Shown: positions 16,645 to 25,421, counted from the stretch's first letter. The stretch is DNA of 64,000 nucleotides from Microlunatus parietis (GCF_013407955.1 NZ_JACCBU010000001.1:62001-126000), one strand, 5' to 3'. Notes: generated from the letters alone by a model not told the origin. Program-made: numbers and translations.

Positions 16645-18561
16645 ATGGACCGCCGTACCCTGCTTCGAACCGCCGCCGTCACCGCACCCGTTCTCGGCGG
16701 CGGGTTGCTGGGCGGCGCGCTGCCCGCCAGCGCCGAGACCGCCCAGGCGACGGTGGACCTGGGCCCGGCCTCGATGGCCTGCAACACGCTGAGCGGCGGT
16801 TTCGTCGGTGACCGGCCCTACATCGTGTCCCATCTGCTGCAGCCGGCACGGGTCGGCCTCTTCGACGCTGGCGTCACCCGACTCGCCGCCCTCGCCGACC
16901 TGCCCACCGGCGGCGGCGCCTGGGCCAGCGTCACCGACGGCGACCTGATCTACATCGGGACGCACACGGTGGCCGACCTGTACCGCTGGGACACCGCGTC
17001 CGGGGAGCTGACCCGGCTGCACTCGCTGCCCGGCGCGACGTACATCTGGGACATCAGCAAGACCTCCGACGGGAAGCTCTTCCTGGGCACCTATCCGGAC
17101 GGCAAGGTCTGGGAGTACGACCCGGCGACCGGGGCGCTGCGCGATCTCGGCGTCGCCAAGACCGGCCAGACGTACGTCCGGAGCATCGTCGCCGACGACA
17201 CCACCGTGTACGCCGGCGTCGGCAACCGCGCCGGCCTGATCGCGATCGACCGGGCCACCGGCGAGCGCCGCGACCTGACCCCCGCCGAGTTCGCGGGCGA
17301 GTCCTTCGTCTATCAGCTGACCCAGACCGAGACCCACGTGATCGCCGGCACCCACGGCAACGGCAAACTCGCGATCATCGCCAAGAATGACCCGGCCGAC
17401 TGCCGGGTCGTCCATCCCGAGGGCGTGATCACGATCGGCAAGCTCGCCGCCCGGACCGCCGACGAGGTGTTCTTCGCCGCCGGCACGGGACTGTGGCGAC
17501 TGACCGTGGCCAGCGGCGAACTGGCCCAACTGACCCAGCAGCTGGTCGGCGGCTTCGCCGCCTCGCTGCACGTCCGCGGCGACACGGTCGCGATGTTCGG
17601 CAACACGGCCACCCTGTGGACGTACGACCTCGCGACGAAGCAGCTGGCCGAGTTCGACTTCCGGGCGGCCGGGATGCCGCCGGCACCCGAGTTGCCGCAG
17701 TCGATCTGCGGGCGAGGCGGCGACTGGGTCTACGTCGGCGGCCACGGTGGCATCGAGGTGCACGACCTGGCCGAACCCGGCGCCACCCGGCGGCTCAAGC
17801 TCAGCGGCGAGGCCAAGTCGATCCAGGCGCACGGCCGGCACCTCTACCTGGCGATGTATCCGTCCGCGACCCTGGTCCGGCTCGACCCGGCCACCCGAGA
17901 ATTCCGGACTCTTGCGGCAATCGGCAACGGACAGAACCGGCCCAACGACCTCACCGTCGAGCCCCGCCGGGGACTGATCCTGATCGGCTCGAGCCCCGAC
18001 TACGGCAAGATCGGCGGCGCGTTGTCGATCTTCGACCTCAGGTCGGGCCGGCTGGATGTCCATCGCAACATCGTCGACGGACACCCGATCGTCGGCACCG
18101 CCGCGCACGGTGGACTGGGGCTCGCCTTCGCCGGCAGCGAGCGCCCGACGGCCGCCGGCTCGGCGACGGTGGCGATCTTCGACCTGGCTTCCCGGAAGGT
18201 GGTCGGCACGGTGGTGCCGGTGCCCGGCGCCGTGGCGATCCCGCACCTGCTGGTCGTCGGTGACGTGCTGTACGGCACCACGAACGCCGGCGTGATCTTC
18301 GCCCTCGACGTGCGCACCCAGAAGGTGCTCCGGCGGGCCACCCTCGGCACCGGCCGGGTCGACCTGGTGGCCGCGCGGGACCGGTTGTACGCCGTCAGTC
18401 ACCAGCGGCTGCTCCGGGTCGCCCGGACCACCCTCGAGGCGGAGGTCGTCGTCGACGGGCTGGCCACGGATCCGACCAGCTTCCCGATGCTCGGCTTCGA
18501 CGAGGACAACAGCAGTCTCTACACGATCACCGGCCGGAACCTGCTCCAGGTCAGGCTCTGA
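16645..18561 (+). CDS. Tat-exported beta-propeller protein of unknown function
   Basis: A 638-residue protein. Residues 1-30 form a twin-arginine signal (MDRRTLLRTAAV, hydrophobic core, ALPASA cleavage site), so it is exported folded. The rest consists of repeated four-strand blades such as IYIGTHTVADLYRWDTASGEL, LFLGTYPDGKVWEYDPATGAL and VYAGVGNRAGLIAIDRATGER. These resemble PQQ/SMP-30-like propellers. No catalytic motif is recognisable, so it may bind a ligand or a carbohydrate. It has its own promoter and is divergent from gcvP. Together with the next gene it interrupts the otherwise conserved gcvP-merR neighbourhood, suggesting later insertion. Confidence 0.8.
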   Translation: MDRRTLLRTAAVTAPVLGGGLLGGALPASAETAQATVDLGPASMACNTLSGGFVGDRPYIVSHLLQPARVGLFDAGVTRLAALADLPTGGGAWASVTDGDLIYIGTHTVADLYRWDTASGELTRLHSLPGATYIWDISKTSDGKLFLGTYPDGKVWEYDPATGALRDLGVAKTGQTYVRSIVADDTTVYAGVGNRAGLIAIDRATGERRDLTPAEFAGESFVYQLTQTETHVIAGTHGNGKLAIIAKNDPADCRVVHPEGVITIGKLAARTADEVFFAAGTGLWRLTVASGELAQLTQQLVGGFAASLHVRGDTVAMFGNTATLWTYDLATKQLAEFDFRAAGMPPAPELPQSICGRGGDWVYVGGHGGIEVHDLAEPGATRRLKLSGEAKSIQAHGRHLYLAMYPSATLVRLDPATREFRTLAAIGNGQNRPNDLTVEPRRGLILIGSSPDYGKIGGALSIFDLRSGRLDVHRNIVDGHPIVGTAAHGGLGLAFAGSERPTAAGSATVAIFDLASRKVVGTVVPVPGAVAIPHLLVVGDVLYGTTNAGVIFALDVRTQKVLRRATLGTGRVDLVAARDRLYAVSHQRLLRVARTTLEAEVVVDGLATDPTSFPMLGFDEDNSSLYTITGRNLLQVRL

Positions 18562-18606
18562 GCCGTTCCGCGGGCGGCTGTCAGTGCCGGATGCTCTGAT
18601 GCTGGC

Positions 18607-19434
18607 ATGACCGACACGATGAGGTACGGGCTCGCGATCTCACCGGCCGGGCCGTGGGGGCAACCGGGCCGGATCGCCGAGCTGGCGGCGCTGGCCGAGC
18701 GGAGCGGTTGGGACGGGGTCTTCTGCGAGGACTATCTGGTCTTCTACGACGACCTGGGCTGTCATGACGTCTGGCTGACCCTGGCCCTGGTCGCCCAGGC
18801 GACCGAGCGAGTGACCCTGGGCACGATGGTGACGCCGCTGCCCTGGCGCCGGGCGGCGACCGTGGCGGGTCAGGCGACGACGCTCGACCACCTGTCCGGC
18901 GGCCGGGCCGTGCTGAGCGTCGGGATCGGCGCCGACAACGACTTCGACGCCACCCTGGTGGAGCCGGCGCCGGCGGCGAAGGAACGGGCGCAGCAGCTGG
19001 ACCGCGATCTGGACCGGATCGACCGGCTCTGGTCGGACGGCGCCGACGGCCCGGCGCTCCGGCCGCCGCCGGTGCAGCGGCCGCGGATCCCGATCTGGGT
19101 CGGTGGCGCGATCACCCGGCGCGGGCCGCGGGCCCGCGCGCTGCGCTGGGACGGCTCGTGCCTCTACCGCGTCCCGCCCGGCTCCGGCTGGGAGGACGTG
19201 ACCCCGGCCGACGTCGCCGCACTCCGCTCCGACGCCGAGGCGCTGGGCAAGCCCGGCTTCACGATCGCGGTCGGCGGGCGGCAGCGGGCCGACGACCGGG
19301 CGGCCGACCTGCGCTATCTGGCCGGTCTCCGCTCGGCCGGGGCCGACTGGTTCGTCGAGTACGTTCCGCCGAAGCTGGCGTACGAGGAGGCGCGGAGCAG
19401 GATCGAGGGCGGCCCGCTCCGGCCTGCTCCATGA
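18607..19434 (+). CDS. LLM-class flavin-dependent oxidoreductase
   Basis: A 275-residue luciferase-like TIM-barrel monooxygenase. It shows YGLAISPAGPWG at the N-terminus, TERVTLGTMVTPLPWRRAATVAGQATTLDHLSGGR and VLSVGIGADNDFDA, the conserved order of F420- or FMN-dependent LLM proteins. The PRIPIWVGGAITRRGPRAR segment is the usual second half. Substrate and cofactor (F420 versus FMN) cannot be decided from sequence alone. A -10-like TCTGAT stands six bases before the ATG, so it may have its own leaderless transcript. It ends before a bidirectional terminator shared with the merR gene. Confidence 0.85.
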   Translation: MTDTMRYGLAISPAGPWGQPGRIAELAALAERSGWDGVFCEDYLVFYDDLGCHDVWLTLALVAQATERVTLGTMVTPLPWRRAATVAGQATTLDHLSGGRAVLSVGIGADNDFDATLVEPAPAAKERAQQLDRDLDRIDRLWSDGADGPALRPPPVQRPRIPIWVGGAITRRGPRARALRWDGSCLYRVPPGSGWEDVTPADVAALRSDAEALGKPGFTIAVGGRQRADDRAADLRYLAGLRSAGADWFVEYVPPKLAYEEARSRIEGGPLRPAP

Positions 19435-19461
19435 ACCCGGACCCAGGTCAGGGCATGCAAA

Positions 19462-19486
19462 ACGCGACCGGAGATCCCGGTCGCGT
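19462..19486. terminator. Bidirectional terminator between LLM gene and merR
   Basis: ACGCGACCGG (19462-19471) pairs with CCGGTCGCGT (19477-19486) around a five-base loop, with AAAA before and TCTT after. It sits between convergent genes. Confidence 0.75.
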
Positions 19487-19508
19487 CTTGGAGTTCGGTA
19501 CGGGTCGG

Positions 19509-20102
19509 TCAGCTGACGGCGCGGGCGCGGCGACGGCGGGAGAGTTCGTCGTCGACGGTCGGTGCCGCGACCTCCTCCTCGGCGCGCTCGGCCGGGAGAG
19601 CGGAGAGGGTGCCTTCGATGTCGCGCCAGACGCCGCCGAGGGCGATGCCGAAGACGCCCTGGCCGCCGCGCAGCAGGTCGATCACCTCGTCGTCGGAGGT
19701 GCACTCGAAGACGCTGACGCCGTCGCTCATCAGGGTGACCTCGGTCAGGTCCTCGACGCCGCGGGCCCGCAGGTGCTCGATCGCGGTGCGGATCTGGTTC
19801 AGCGAGATGCCGGCGTCGAGCAGCCTCTTGATCACCTTGAGGATCAGGATGTCCCGGAAGCTGTACAGCCGCTGGCTGCCGGAGCCCTTGGCGCCGCGGA
19901 TCTCCGGGGTAACCAGGCCGGTACGGGCCCAGTAGTCGAGCTGCCGGTAGGTGATGCCGGCGGCGTTGCAGGCCACCGGGCCGCGGAACCCGAGGTCGGC
20001 CGGCATCGGCGAGAAGTCGCCGTCGAACAGCAGTTCCTGCAGCTCGCCGGGACGCGGCTCGGCATCGTTTCCTGGTGCCTGATGCTGCTCGGTTGTGCTC
20101 AC
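19509..20102 (-). CDS. MerR-family regulator (Rv1830-like)
   Basis: A 197-residue protein with a MerR DNA-binding head, CNAAGITYRQLDYWARTGLVTPEIRGAKGSG, and QRLYSFRDILILKVIKRLLDAGISLNQIR. A C-terminal domain of unknown ligand follows. It matches the Rv1830 position of mycobacteria, where it follows the bifunctional nuclease gene and precedes gcvP. The GTG at 20102 is chosen because GGAGG lies five bases before it; the frame runs on to 20165 without support. Here a RibD-like gene separates it from the nuclease gene, and two genes separate it from gcvP. Confidence 0.85.
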   Translation of the reverse strand: MSTTEQHQAPGNDAEPRPGELQELLFDGDFSPMPADLGFRGPVACNAAGITYRQLDYWARTGLVTPEIRGAKGSGSQRLYSFRDILILKVIKRLLDAGISLNQIRTAIEHLRARGVEDLTEVTLMSDGVSVFECTSDDEVIDLLRGGQGVFGIALGGVWRDIEGTLSALPAERAEEEVAAPTVDDELSRRRRARAVS

Positions 20103-20282
20103 GTCTGCCTCCGGATGCCAGTCAGCTTGGGGAAGTCGGGCGGGCCCGGGACGAATCCCAGGCATGGCATTACTCAGATGAATTTACGGGCCGCTTCCGC
20201 CGAGGGTCAACGACACGCCGATAGGCGGGCCGAATGCGGACCAGCTCTCAAGACCAGCCTGAGAGTTCTCGGCGGGCTGTCC

Positions 20283-20846
20283 TCAACGCGTGGTGTAGAC
20301 CTGCAGGACGACGCCCGATCTGAACGGTACGGCCTCGGCCAGGGTCAGGTTGCGGAGGGTCACACCGTCGGGCACCAGCGTCCGGCCCCGGCTGGTGATC
20401 ACCGGAAAGACGAACAGCCGGTACTCGTCGACCAGGTCGGCGCGGATGAGTTCGTGGACCACGCTGATGCTGCCGGTGACGCCCAGGTCCCCGCCCGAAC
20501 CCCCGGCCTTGAGCGCGGCCACCTGCTCCGTCAGCGGCCCGGACAGGACCGTGCTGTGCTCCCAGGCGGGATCGGTCAGGGTCGAGGACACGACGTACTT
20601 CGGCACGCGGTTCAGGTGCTCGGTGATGCCGGTGCTGTCGGCGGTCTGGTGCGGCCAGTAGCCGCGGAAGTCCTCGAACGTCTGCCGACCCAGCAGCAGC
20701 GCCTCCTCGCGCCGCATGTGGTCCTGCATGACCGCGACCAGGTCGTCGGTGTCGTCCTGCTCGCCCGGATCGAACCAGGGCTCGACGAACTCGATGACTC
20801 CGTTGGCGGTGATGTTCTGGGCGACGACGAGCTTGCTGCCGGACAT
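20283..20846 (-). CDS. Dihydrofolate-reductase-like (RibD C-terminal fold) protein
   Basis: A 187-residue protein of the RibD_C/YyaP type: VVAQNITANGVIEF at the start, LLLGRQTFEDFRGYWP (NADPH-binding-like), KYVVSSTL, and GSISVVHELIRADLVDEYRLFVFPVITSRGRTL near the end. The catalytic role of these stand-alone proteins is unknown; reduction of a pterin-like or other carbonyl substrate is only inferred. AGGAGG precedes the ATG. It is inserted between homologues of Rv1829 and Rv1830 and is one of three paralogues in the window (others at 38701 and 46667). Confidence 0.85.
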   Translation of the reverse strand: MSGSKLVVAQNITANGVIEFVEPWFDPGEQDDTDDLVAVMQDHMRREEALLLGRQTFEDFRGYWPHQTADSTGITEHLNRVPKYVVSSTLTDPAWEHSTVLSGPLTEQVAALKAGGSGGDLGVTGSISVVHELIRADLVDEYRLFVFPVITSRGRTLVPDGVTLRNLTLAEAVPFRSGVVLQVYTTR

Positions 20847-20942
20847 GGCGTGCCTCCTGGTGAACGGGACTTCGTCCAGAAGGCAGACCCCGCACGCACC
20901 GGAAACTCATCGGCCGGACCGCGGAAACCCGGCCCGGCGGGA

Positions 20943-21425
20943 TCAGGGCTGCTTGGGGCCCTCTCCGGTGACGAAGTCGTCCGGATTGACCTGGTCGAGG
21001 AACTCGCGGAACTTCTCCACCTCGTCCTCCTCGGCCTCCGGCCATTCGATCCCGGCCTCGTCGAGGACCTCCTCGGCGCAGTAGATGTCGCAGCCGATCC
21101 GTACCGCGAGAGCGACCGAGTCGGACGGCCGGGCGCTGATCTCGACGCCGTCGATCAGCAGGACCGCGTAGTACGTCCCGTCGTCGACCTCGGTGATCTG
21201 GACCTCGGTGAGCCGGTGGTTCAACGCCTCCAGCACGTTCACCATCAGGTCGTGCGTCATCGGCCGCGGCGGCTCCAGCCCTTCCTGGGCGCTGGCGATC
21301 GCCGAGGCCTCGCTCGCACCGATGAAGATCGGCAGCGCACGGGTCCCGCCGACCTCTCGGAGCAGGAGGATCGGCTGATTCGACGGCATCTCCACCCGGA
21401 CGCCGACGACCTCGAGTTCACGCAT
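20943..21425 (-). CDS. Bifunctional nuclease family protein (DUF151, Rv1829-like)
   Basis: A 160-residue protein with an N-terminal DUF151 domain: MRELEVVGVRVEMPSNQPILLLRE, then LPIFIGASEASAIASAQEG, and DGVEISARPSDSVALAVRIGC. The C-terminus is acidic (EAEEDEVEKFREFLDQV). The family has been described as bifunctional DNase/RNase, but the physiological role in actinobacteria is not established. The start is supported by TAGTGT (21432-21437, minus strand) six bases upstream, a leaderless arrangement. It lies downstream of ftsR exactly as in mycobacteria. Confidence 0.88.
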   Translation of the reverse strand: MRELEVVGVRVEMPSNQPILLLREVGGTRALPIFIGASEASAIASAQEGLEPPRPMTHDLMVNVLEALNHRLTEVQITEVDDGTYYAVLLIDGVEISARPSDSVALAVRIGCDIYCAEEVLDEAGIEWPEAEEDEVEKFREFLDQVNPDDFVTGEGPKQP

Positions 21426-21487
21426 AACTCCACACTACTTCTCTCGGCTGTCCGCCCAAAGGTTCGGGGGCCGTCCACGGATGCGTG

Positions 21488-22279
21488 TCAGCGCTGTTCC
21501 ATCGCGGTTCGGACCAGTGCCGCGTGGAAGCTGATCACGAGCTGGGTGATCTCCTTCGACACCTCGTTGTTCCCGCCGCCCCGCCGGACGTGCGGCGCGA
21601 TCGCCTGCTCGACCAGGCCGACCTCGCGGTCGACCGACATCTTGAACGCCCGCAGGTGCCGGGTGTCGATCCCGAACTCCGACATCCGACGGGCCGCGAT
21701 CGCGATTGTCAGTGCGTCCCGGCCGTAGTGCGCGGTGCCCCGCCGCGGTTGCACGATGAGCATCCGCTCCAGCTCGGTCAGGGCCGGCTCGGACAGGCCG
21801 CTGGCCTCGAGCAGCTGGGACCGGGTCAGCCGGATCGACTGCCGTTGCTGTTGTTGCTGCTGCGCGGCGGCGTTGTTCACGCCGGCCGGGTTCGCGTTCG
21901 GCGTCTGCTTCGAGTCGCCCGGGGCGGGCTCGGCCAGCGTCGGTACGGACGGCGGCGGCTCGCCCTGGTCGAGCTTCTCCAGGTGCTCCCGGATCACCTT
22001 CAGCGGCAGGTAGTGGTCCCGCTGCACGGACAGGATGTAGCGCAGCCGCTCGATGTCGGACTCGGAGTAGCGCCGGTAACCCGACGACGGCGACCGGACC
22101 GGCGCGATCAGGCCCTCGCTCTCCAGGAACCGGATCTTGGAGATCGAGATGTCGGGGAATTCCGGGCGAAGCGCGTTCAAGGCCTGCCCGATGCTGCGGA
22201 GTCGCTGGCCTCCCGACCCGCCACCCCTCACCGGGGAGACGTGGTCCGGAGTTCTCGCGGGCTGCGGTTGGTCCGCCAT
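21488..22279 (-). CDS. ftsR: MerR-family cell-division regulator FtsR-like
   Basis: A 263-residue protein (Rv1828/FtsR type). The MerR head reads SIGQALNALRPEFPDISISKIRFLESEGLI, then SSGYRRYSESDIERLRYILSVQRDHYLPLKVIREHLEKLD. A linker with a polyglutamine run (about residues 148-153) leads to a second winged-helix-like domain. In Corynebacterium FtsR activates ftsZ; that role here is inferred from family and position. It starts 15 bases after the garA stop, so it is probably cotranscribed with garA. Confidence 0.88.
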   Translation of the reverse strand: MADQPQPARTPDHVSPVRGGGSGGQRLRSIGQALNALRPEFPDISISKIRFLESEGLIAPVRSPSSGYRRYSESDIERLRYILSVQRDHYLPLKVIREHLEKLDQGEPPPSVPTLAEPAPGDSKQTPNANPAGVNNAAAQQQQQQRQSIRLTRSQLLEASGLSEPALTELERMLIVQPRRGTAHYGRDALTIAIAARRMSEFGIDTRHLRAFKMSVDREVGLVEQAIAPHVRRGGGNNEVSKEITQLVISFHAALVRTAMEQR

Positions 22280-22293
22280 CGATCCCGTACGGC

Positions 22294-22806
22294 CTAGGCC
22301 GTGTCCTGCCCCGTGAAGAAGACCAGACGGAACTTGCCGATCTGCACCTCGTCGCCCTGGGCCAGCAGCCGCTGCTCGACCAGTTCGCGGTTGACGTAGG
22401 TCCCGTTCAGGCTGCCCAGATCCTTGATCGTGATGCCCTCGGCGGACCGGGTGAACTCGGCGTGCCGGCGGGAGACGGAGATGTCGTCGAGGAAGATGTC
22501 GGAATCCTGGTGCCGGCCGGCGGTCACCACGTCGGTGTTCAGCAGGTACCGGCTGCCCGCGTTGGAGCCGCGCCGGACGACGAGCAGGGCCGAACCGCGC
22601 GGCAGCGCCTTGACGGCGGCCTCGTCCTCAGCGGTGAGCGACTCGCCGTCGCGGTCGTCGATCGCGGCCGGCATCGTCTTCGTGGTGTCCGAGGCCGACG
22701 TACGGTCGACGACGGGTGCGGTCACCGACGTGAGCGGGGTACCGCACTGGCCACAGAAGTTGCTCCCCTCGGGGTTGTCGTGGCCACAGTTGGTGCAGTA
22801 CGGCAT
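22294..22806 (-). CDS. garA: FHA-domain protein GarA/OdhI-like with zinc ribbon
   Basis: A 170-residue protein. Residues 1-25 form a zinc ribbon (CTNCGHDNPEGSNFCGQCG), absent from mycobacterial GarA. Residues about 70-165 form the FHA domain, with AGRHQDSDIFLDDISVSRRHAEF and SLNGTYVNRELV. A Thr-Thr pair in SDTTKTM lies where GarA/OdhI are phosphorylated by PknB or PknG. In relatives the unphosphorylated form binds and inhibits 2-oxoglutarate dehydrogenase, coupling glutamate metabolism to signalling. It sits between gcvH and ftsR, the classical order. Confidence 0.92.
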   Translation of the reverse strand: MPYCTNCGHDNPEGSNFCGQCGTPLTSVTAPVVDRTSASDTTKTMPAAIDDRDGESLTAEDEAAVKALPRGSALLVVRRGSNAGSRYLLNTDVVTAGRHQDSDIFLDDISVSRRHAEFTRSAEGITIKDLGSLNGTYVNRELVEQRLLAQGDEVQIGKFRLVFFTGQDTA

Positions 22807-22931
22807 GAAACCTCAATCGGCTCGGTCTTCCCCTGAGAGTGCTCAAGGATTCATGGAGAGTTTAGGGCACGACGCCCCGGAAACAACTCCGTTCCCCGGC
22901 CCGTCGGCGAACCGTTTCGGCAGGCGATGAG

Positions 22932-23327
22932 CTACTGGTTGCCTTGTTCGGTCAACTCGGCGTAACCGTCCGCGTCGAGCAGGTCGTCCAGTTCGTTGTC
23001 GGACTCGACCTCGACCTCGAACAGCCACCCGTCGCCGTACGGGTCCGAGTTGAGCAGCTCCGGGGCGCCGTCCAGGGACTGGTTCACCGCGCTGACCACG
23101 CCGCTGACCGGCGCGAAGACATCGGACACGCTCTTGGTCGAGTCCAGTTCGCCGCACGCGTCACCGGCGGCGACCGTCGCGCCGACCTCGGGCAGCGAGA
23201 CATAGACGATGTCGCCCAACTGCTCGGCGGCGTAATCGGTGATCCCGACCCGGACCGTCGACGAGTTGCCGGTGCGCACCCACTCGTGTTCGGTGCTGTA
23301 CTTCAGGTCCTCCGGGAAGGTGGGCAT
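22932..23327 (-). CDS. gcvH: Glycine cleavage system H protein
   Basis: A 131-residue lipoyl-carrier protein. The lipoylated Lys is in ELDSTKSVSDVFAPVSG, in the hairpin turn of the biotinyl/lipoyl fold. HEWVRTGNSSTVRVGITDYAAEQLGDIVYVSLPEVG is the conserved N-terminal half. It shuttles the aminomethyl group among P, T and L proteins of the glycine cleavage complex. AAAGGAG precedes the ATG. gcvP lies 6.6 kb away on the same strand; the riboswitch is only at gcvP. No lipA/lipB here. Confidence 0.96.
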   Translation of the reverse strand: MPTFPEDLKYSTEHEWVRTGNSSTVRVGITDYAAEQLGDIVYVSLPEVGATVAAGDACGELDSTKSVSDVFAPVSGVVSAVNQSLDGAPELLNSDPYGDGWLFEVEVESDNELDDLLDADGYAELTEQGNQ

Positions 23328-23393
23328 TCCGCACTCCTTTGGTGGTTCTCGGGTGGTGGCCCGCGGGCCGGTACGGGCTCGTGCGCGGGATGA

Positions 23394-24212
23394 TCAGCGT
23401 GGGGTCGGCGGACTCGACGCGGGGCGAGCGTACTGATTCGGTTCGGCCCGATGCAAGGAACTGATCACCAGCCTGCTCAGCTGCGAGATCTCCACCGTGC
23501 CGCCGATCTGGGGGCCGGTGATCTCGCTCACGATCCCGCCGCGGAACCGGGACGCCTCCTCGAGGCTGTGCGGGTCGCCGATGACGCTGATCGTGATCGG
23601 CCGGCTGATCGGCCGGCCGTCCGCGACGAGCTGGTCGCCGCCGCCGGCGAACCAGGTCGACGCGACCACACGGATCGAGTTGTTGATCTCGATCACCTCG
23701 GCGCCGGCGTCTCGCAGCTCCTCGATCGCGCTGAGCAGGACGTCGCCGTCCACCTTGTTCTGCGGGTCCTCGATCGTCATCCGGATGCCGGGGCCCTGCG
23801 CCGGGATGGTGCCGGCCAGGATCGAGGCCTTCTCGAGGTTCTGCTCCAGCTGTTCCCGCGCCTTCTTGGAGCTGTCGGCGCCGGACGCCAGGTCCTTCTT
23901 CTTCTGTTCCAGGTCGGCGATCTCGGCCTCGTACTGCTTGGACTTCTGGCCCAGTCCGTCGAGCAGGATGAACAGCTGCTCGCGGTTCAGGTTGCGGTAC
24001 GTGTCGTCGGCCGAGTTGGCCCGGATCTGCATCACCGCGCCGAGCCCGACCAGGAACAGCATCACGGCCGCGATCAACTGCGCCTTGCCCGGTCTGATCA
24101 TGGCCCTGCCGAGCCGGCGCAGCGGCGCCTCCTCCGGTTCGGCGGGTCGGGAGCGCTTCGGCACCGGAGCCTCGTCCGGCTCCTCCGGGCCTCGGCTCTT
24201 CGACTCAGGCAT
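23394..24212 (-). CDS. DUF881 membrane-anchored coiled-coil protein (Rv1825-like)
   Basis: A 272-residue protein. A charged proline-rich cytoplasmic leader (1-40) is followed by one transmembrane helix (about residues 43-65, AQLIAAVMLFLVGLGAV). Next come a coiled coil (QYEAEIADLEQKKKDLASG...KKAREQLEQNLEKA) and the DUF881 domain, with GPGIRMTIEDP, DVLLSAIEELRDAGAEVIEINN and ISRPITISVIGDP. DUF881 proteins are envelope-associated in sporulating and actinobacterial species; the molecular role is unknown. The start overlaps the stop of the small basic protein gene, indicating translational coupling. Confidence 0.9.
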   Translation of the reverse strand: MPESKSRGPEEPDEAPVPKRSRPAEPEEAPLRRLGRAMIRPGKAQLIAAVMLFLVGLGAVMQIRANSADDTYRNLNREQLFILLDGLGQKSKQYEAEIADLEQKKKDLASGADSSKKAREQLEQNLEKASILAGTIPAQGPGIRMTIEDPQNKVDGDVLLSAIEELRDAGAEVIEINNSIRVVASTWFAGGGDQLVADGRPISRPITISVIGDPHSLEEASRFRGGIVSEITGPQIGGTVEISQLSRLVISSLHRAEPNQYARPASSPPTPR

Positions 24213-24537
24213 GGAGCAGCGCCCGCCGGATCGCCGCAGCGTTGGTGAAGATGCGGATGCCGAGCACGACGACGACCGCCGTCGACAGCTGGGAGCCGAC
24301 GCCGATCTGGTCGCCGACGAAGACGATCAACGCGGCAATCAGGACGTTCGAGATGAACGAGACGACGAACACCCGGTCGGTGAACGTGCCGTCCAGATAG
24401 GCCCGGAACGCTCCGAAGATCGCGTCCATCGCGGCGACGATCGCGATCGGCAGGTACGGCTGCAGCACCTGCGGCAGGGTCGGCTCCAGCAGCAGGCCGG
24501 CGATGATGCCGAGCAGCAGGCCGATGACCGGGATCAT
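24205..24537 (-). CDS. sbp: Small basic protein, DUF1290 (Rv1824-like)
   Basis: A 110-residue very hydrophobic protein with three predicted transmembrane helices: IPVIGLLLGIIAGLLLEP, LPIAIVAAMDAIFGAFRA and FVVSFISNVLIAALIVFVG. It lies between two DUF881 genes, overlapping the upstream stop in an ATGA arrangement and the downstream start by eight bases. The DUF881-DUF1290-DUF881 trio is conserved in actinobacteria and Firmicutes and is thought to work together at the membrane; no biochemical role is proven. The longer frame to 24648 is out of context with the upstream gene. Confidence 0.9.
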   Translation of the reverse strand: MIPVIGLLLGIIAGLLLEPTLPQVLQPYLPIAIVAAMDAIFGAFRAYLDGTFTDRVFVVSFISNVLIAALIVFVGDQIGVGSQLSTAVVVVLGIRIFTNAAAIRRALLHA

Positions 24538-25421
24538 CCGGTCCCCCGTGCGTGACGCAGGTTGATGCCGGGGTCGGCGTCCATGGTGATCTCCTTCACG
24601 GTGCTCAGTTCGTACCGCATTCCACGGCTCTTCGCCAGTTCGTTCCACCAGACGCCGGCGTGGGTCTGCACGAAGCGTTGCTGGGAGACCTCGGGATCGG
24701 TGATCGCCTCCACCCGGTACGGCCTCGTGATCGACCGGTAGTCGACGGTGATCGCCTCGCCGGCCCCGCGGATCGAGGTCAGCGCCGACAGCCGGTGCCC
24801 GTTCACCGCAACCGCCTCCGCGCCGACCTGCCAGAGTCCGTTGACCAGGATCTGCAGGTCCAGGTCGAGCACCCGGTCGCGGGAGTCCTCGCTGTCGCCC
24901 GGCGCGTCGTCGACCACGACGGTCAGGCCGGGCCCGGTCACCGGCGCGGCGCCGTTGGCCGCGTCGGCCAGGGCAATCCGCCGCTCCAGTTCCTTGGCCT
25001 CGGCGTCACCGCCGAGCACACTCGCCCGCAGGCCTTCGATCTCGGCGTCCAGAGCGTCGGCCCGCGCCCGGAGTTGATCTTGCTCGGCCTCGGCCTGGGC
25101 GATCCGGGTGATCAACTCGCGGCGCTCGTCGGCGATCTCCGGCGCGGCCTGGGAGTTCTTCACCACCGAGACGCTGACCATGATCCCGATCAAGATCGCG
25201 ACTACGGCAAAGCCGAGCCGCCAGCGCGGCCGGTCCGTGCGGCCGGCGGCCGCCGCTTCGGCGTAACCGGGGTCGACGGGTTCCTTGACGATCTGCAGCA
25301 GCAGGTCCATGCTCGCCCTGGGATCCTGAACATAACGGCGCGCGTGCGGCGGCACGATCGCTTGCGACGGTCGTGGCTTGGGCGCCCGACCGCCCCGTGG
25401 TTCGGTTCCGGGCGACGGCAT
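24534..25421 (-). CDS. DUF881 membrane-anchored protein (Rv1823-like)
   Basis: A 295-residue protein. It has a cytoplasmic N-terminus with MDLLLQIVKEPVDPGYAEAAA, one transmembrane helix (about 72-90, LGFAVVAILIGIMVSVSVV) and a long coiled coil (about 100-150). The DUF881 domain follows: GPGLTVVVDDAPGD, QILVNGLWQVGAEAVAVNGHR, and ITRPYRVEAITDPE. It is the first gene of the DUF881-sbp-DUF881-gcvH-garA-ftsR string. TAACCT (25428-25433, minus strand) six bases before ATG suggests a leaderless operon start here. Confidence 0.9.
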   Translation of the reverse strand: MPSPGTEPRGGRAPKPRPSQAIVPPHARRYVQDPRASMDLLLQIVKEPVDPGYAEAAAAGRTDRPRWRLGFAVVAILIGIMVSVSVVKNSQAAPEIADERRELITRIAQAEAEQDQLRARADALDAEIEGLRASVLGGDAEAKELERRIALADAANGAAPVTGPGLTVVVDDAPGDSEDSRDRVLDLDLQILVNGLWQVGAEAVAVNGHRLSALTSIRGAGEAITVDYRSITRPYRVEAITDPEVSQQRFVQTHAGVWWNELAKSRGMRYELSTVKEITMDADPGINLRHARGTG

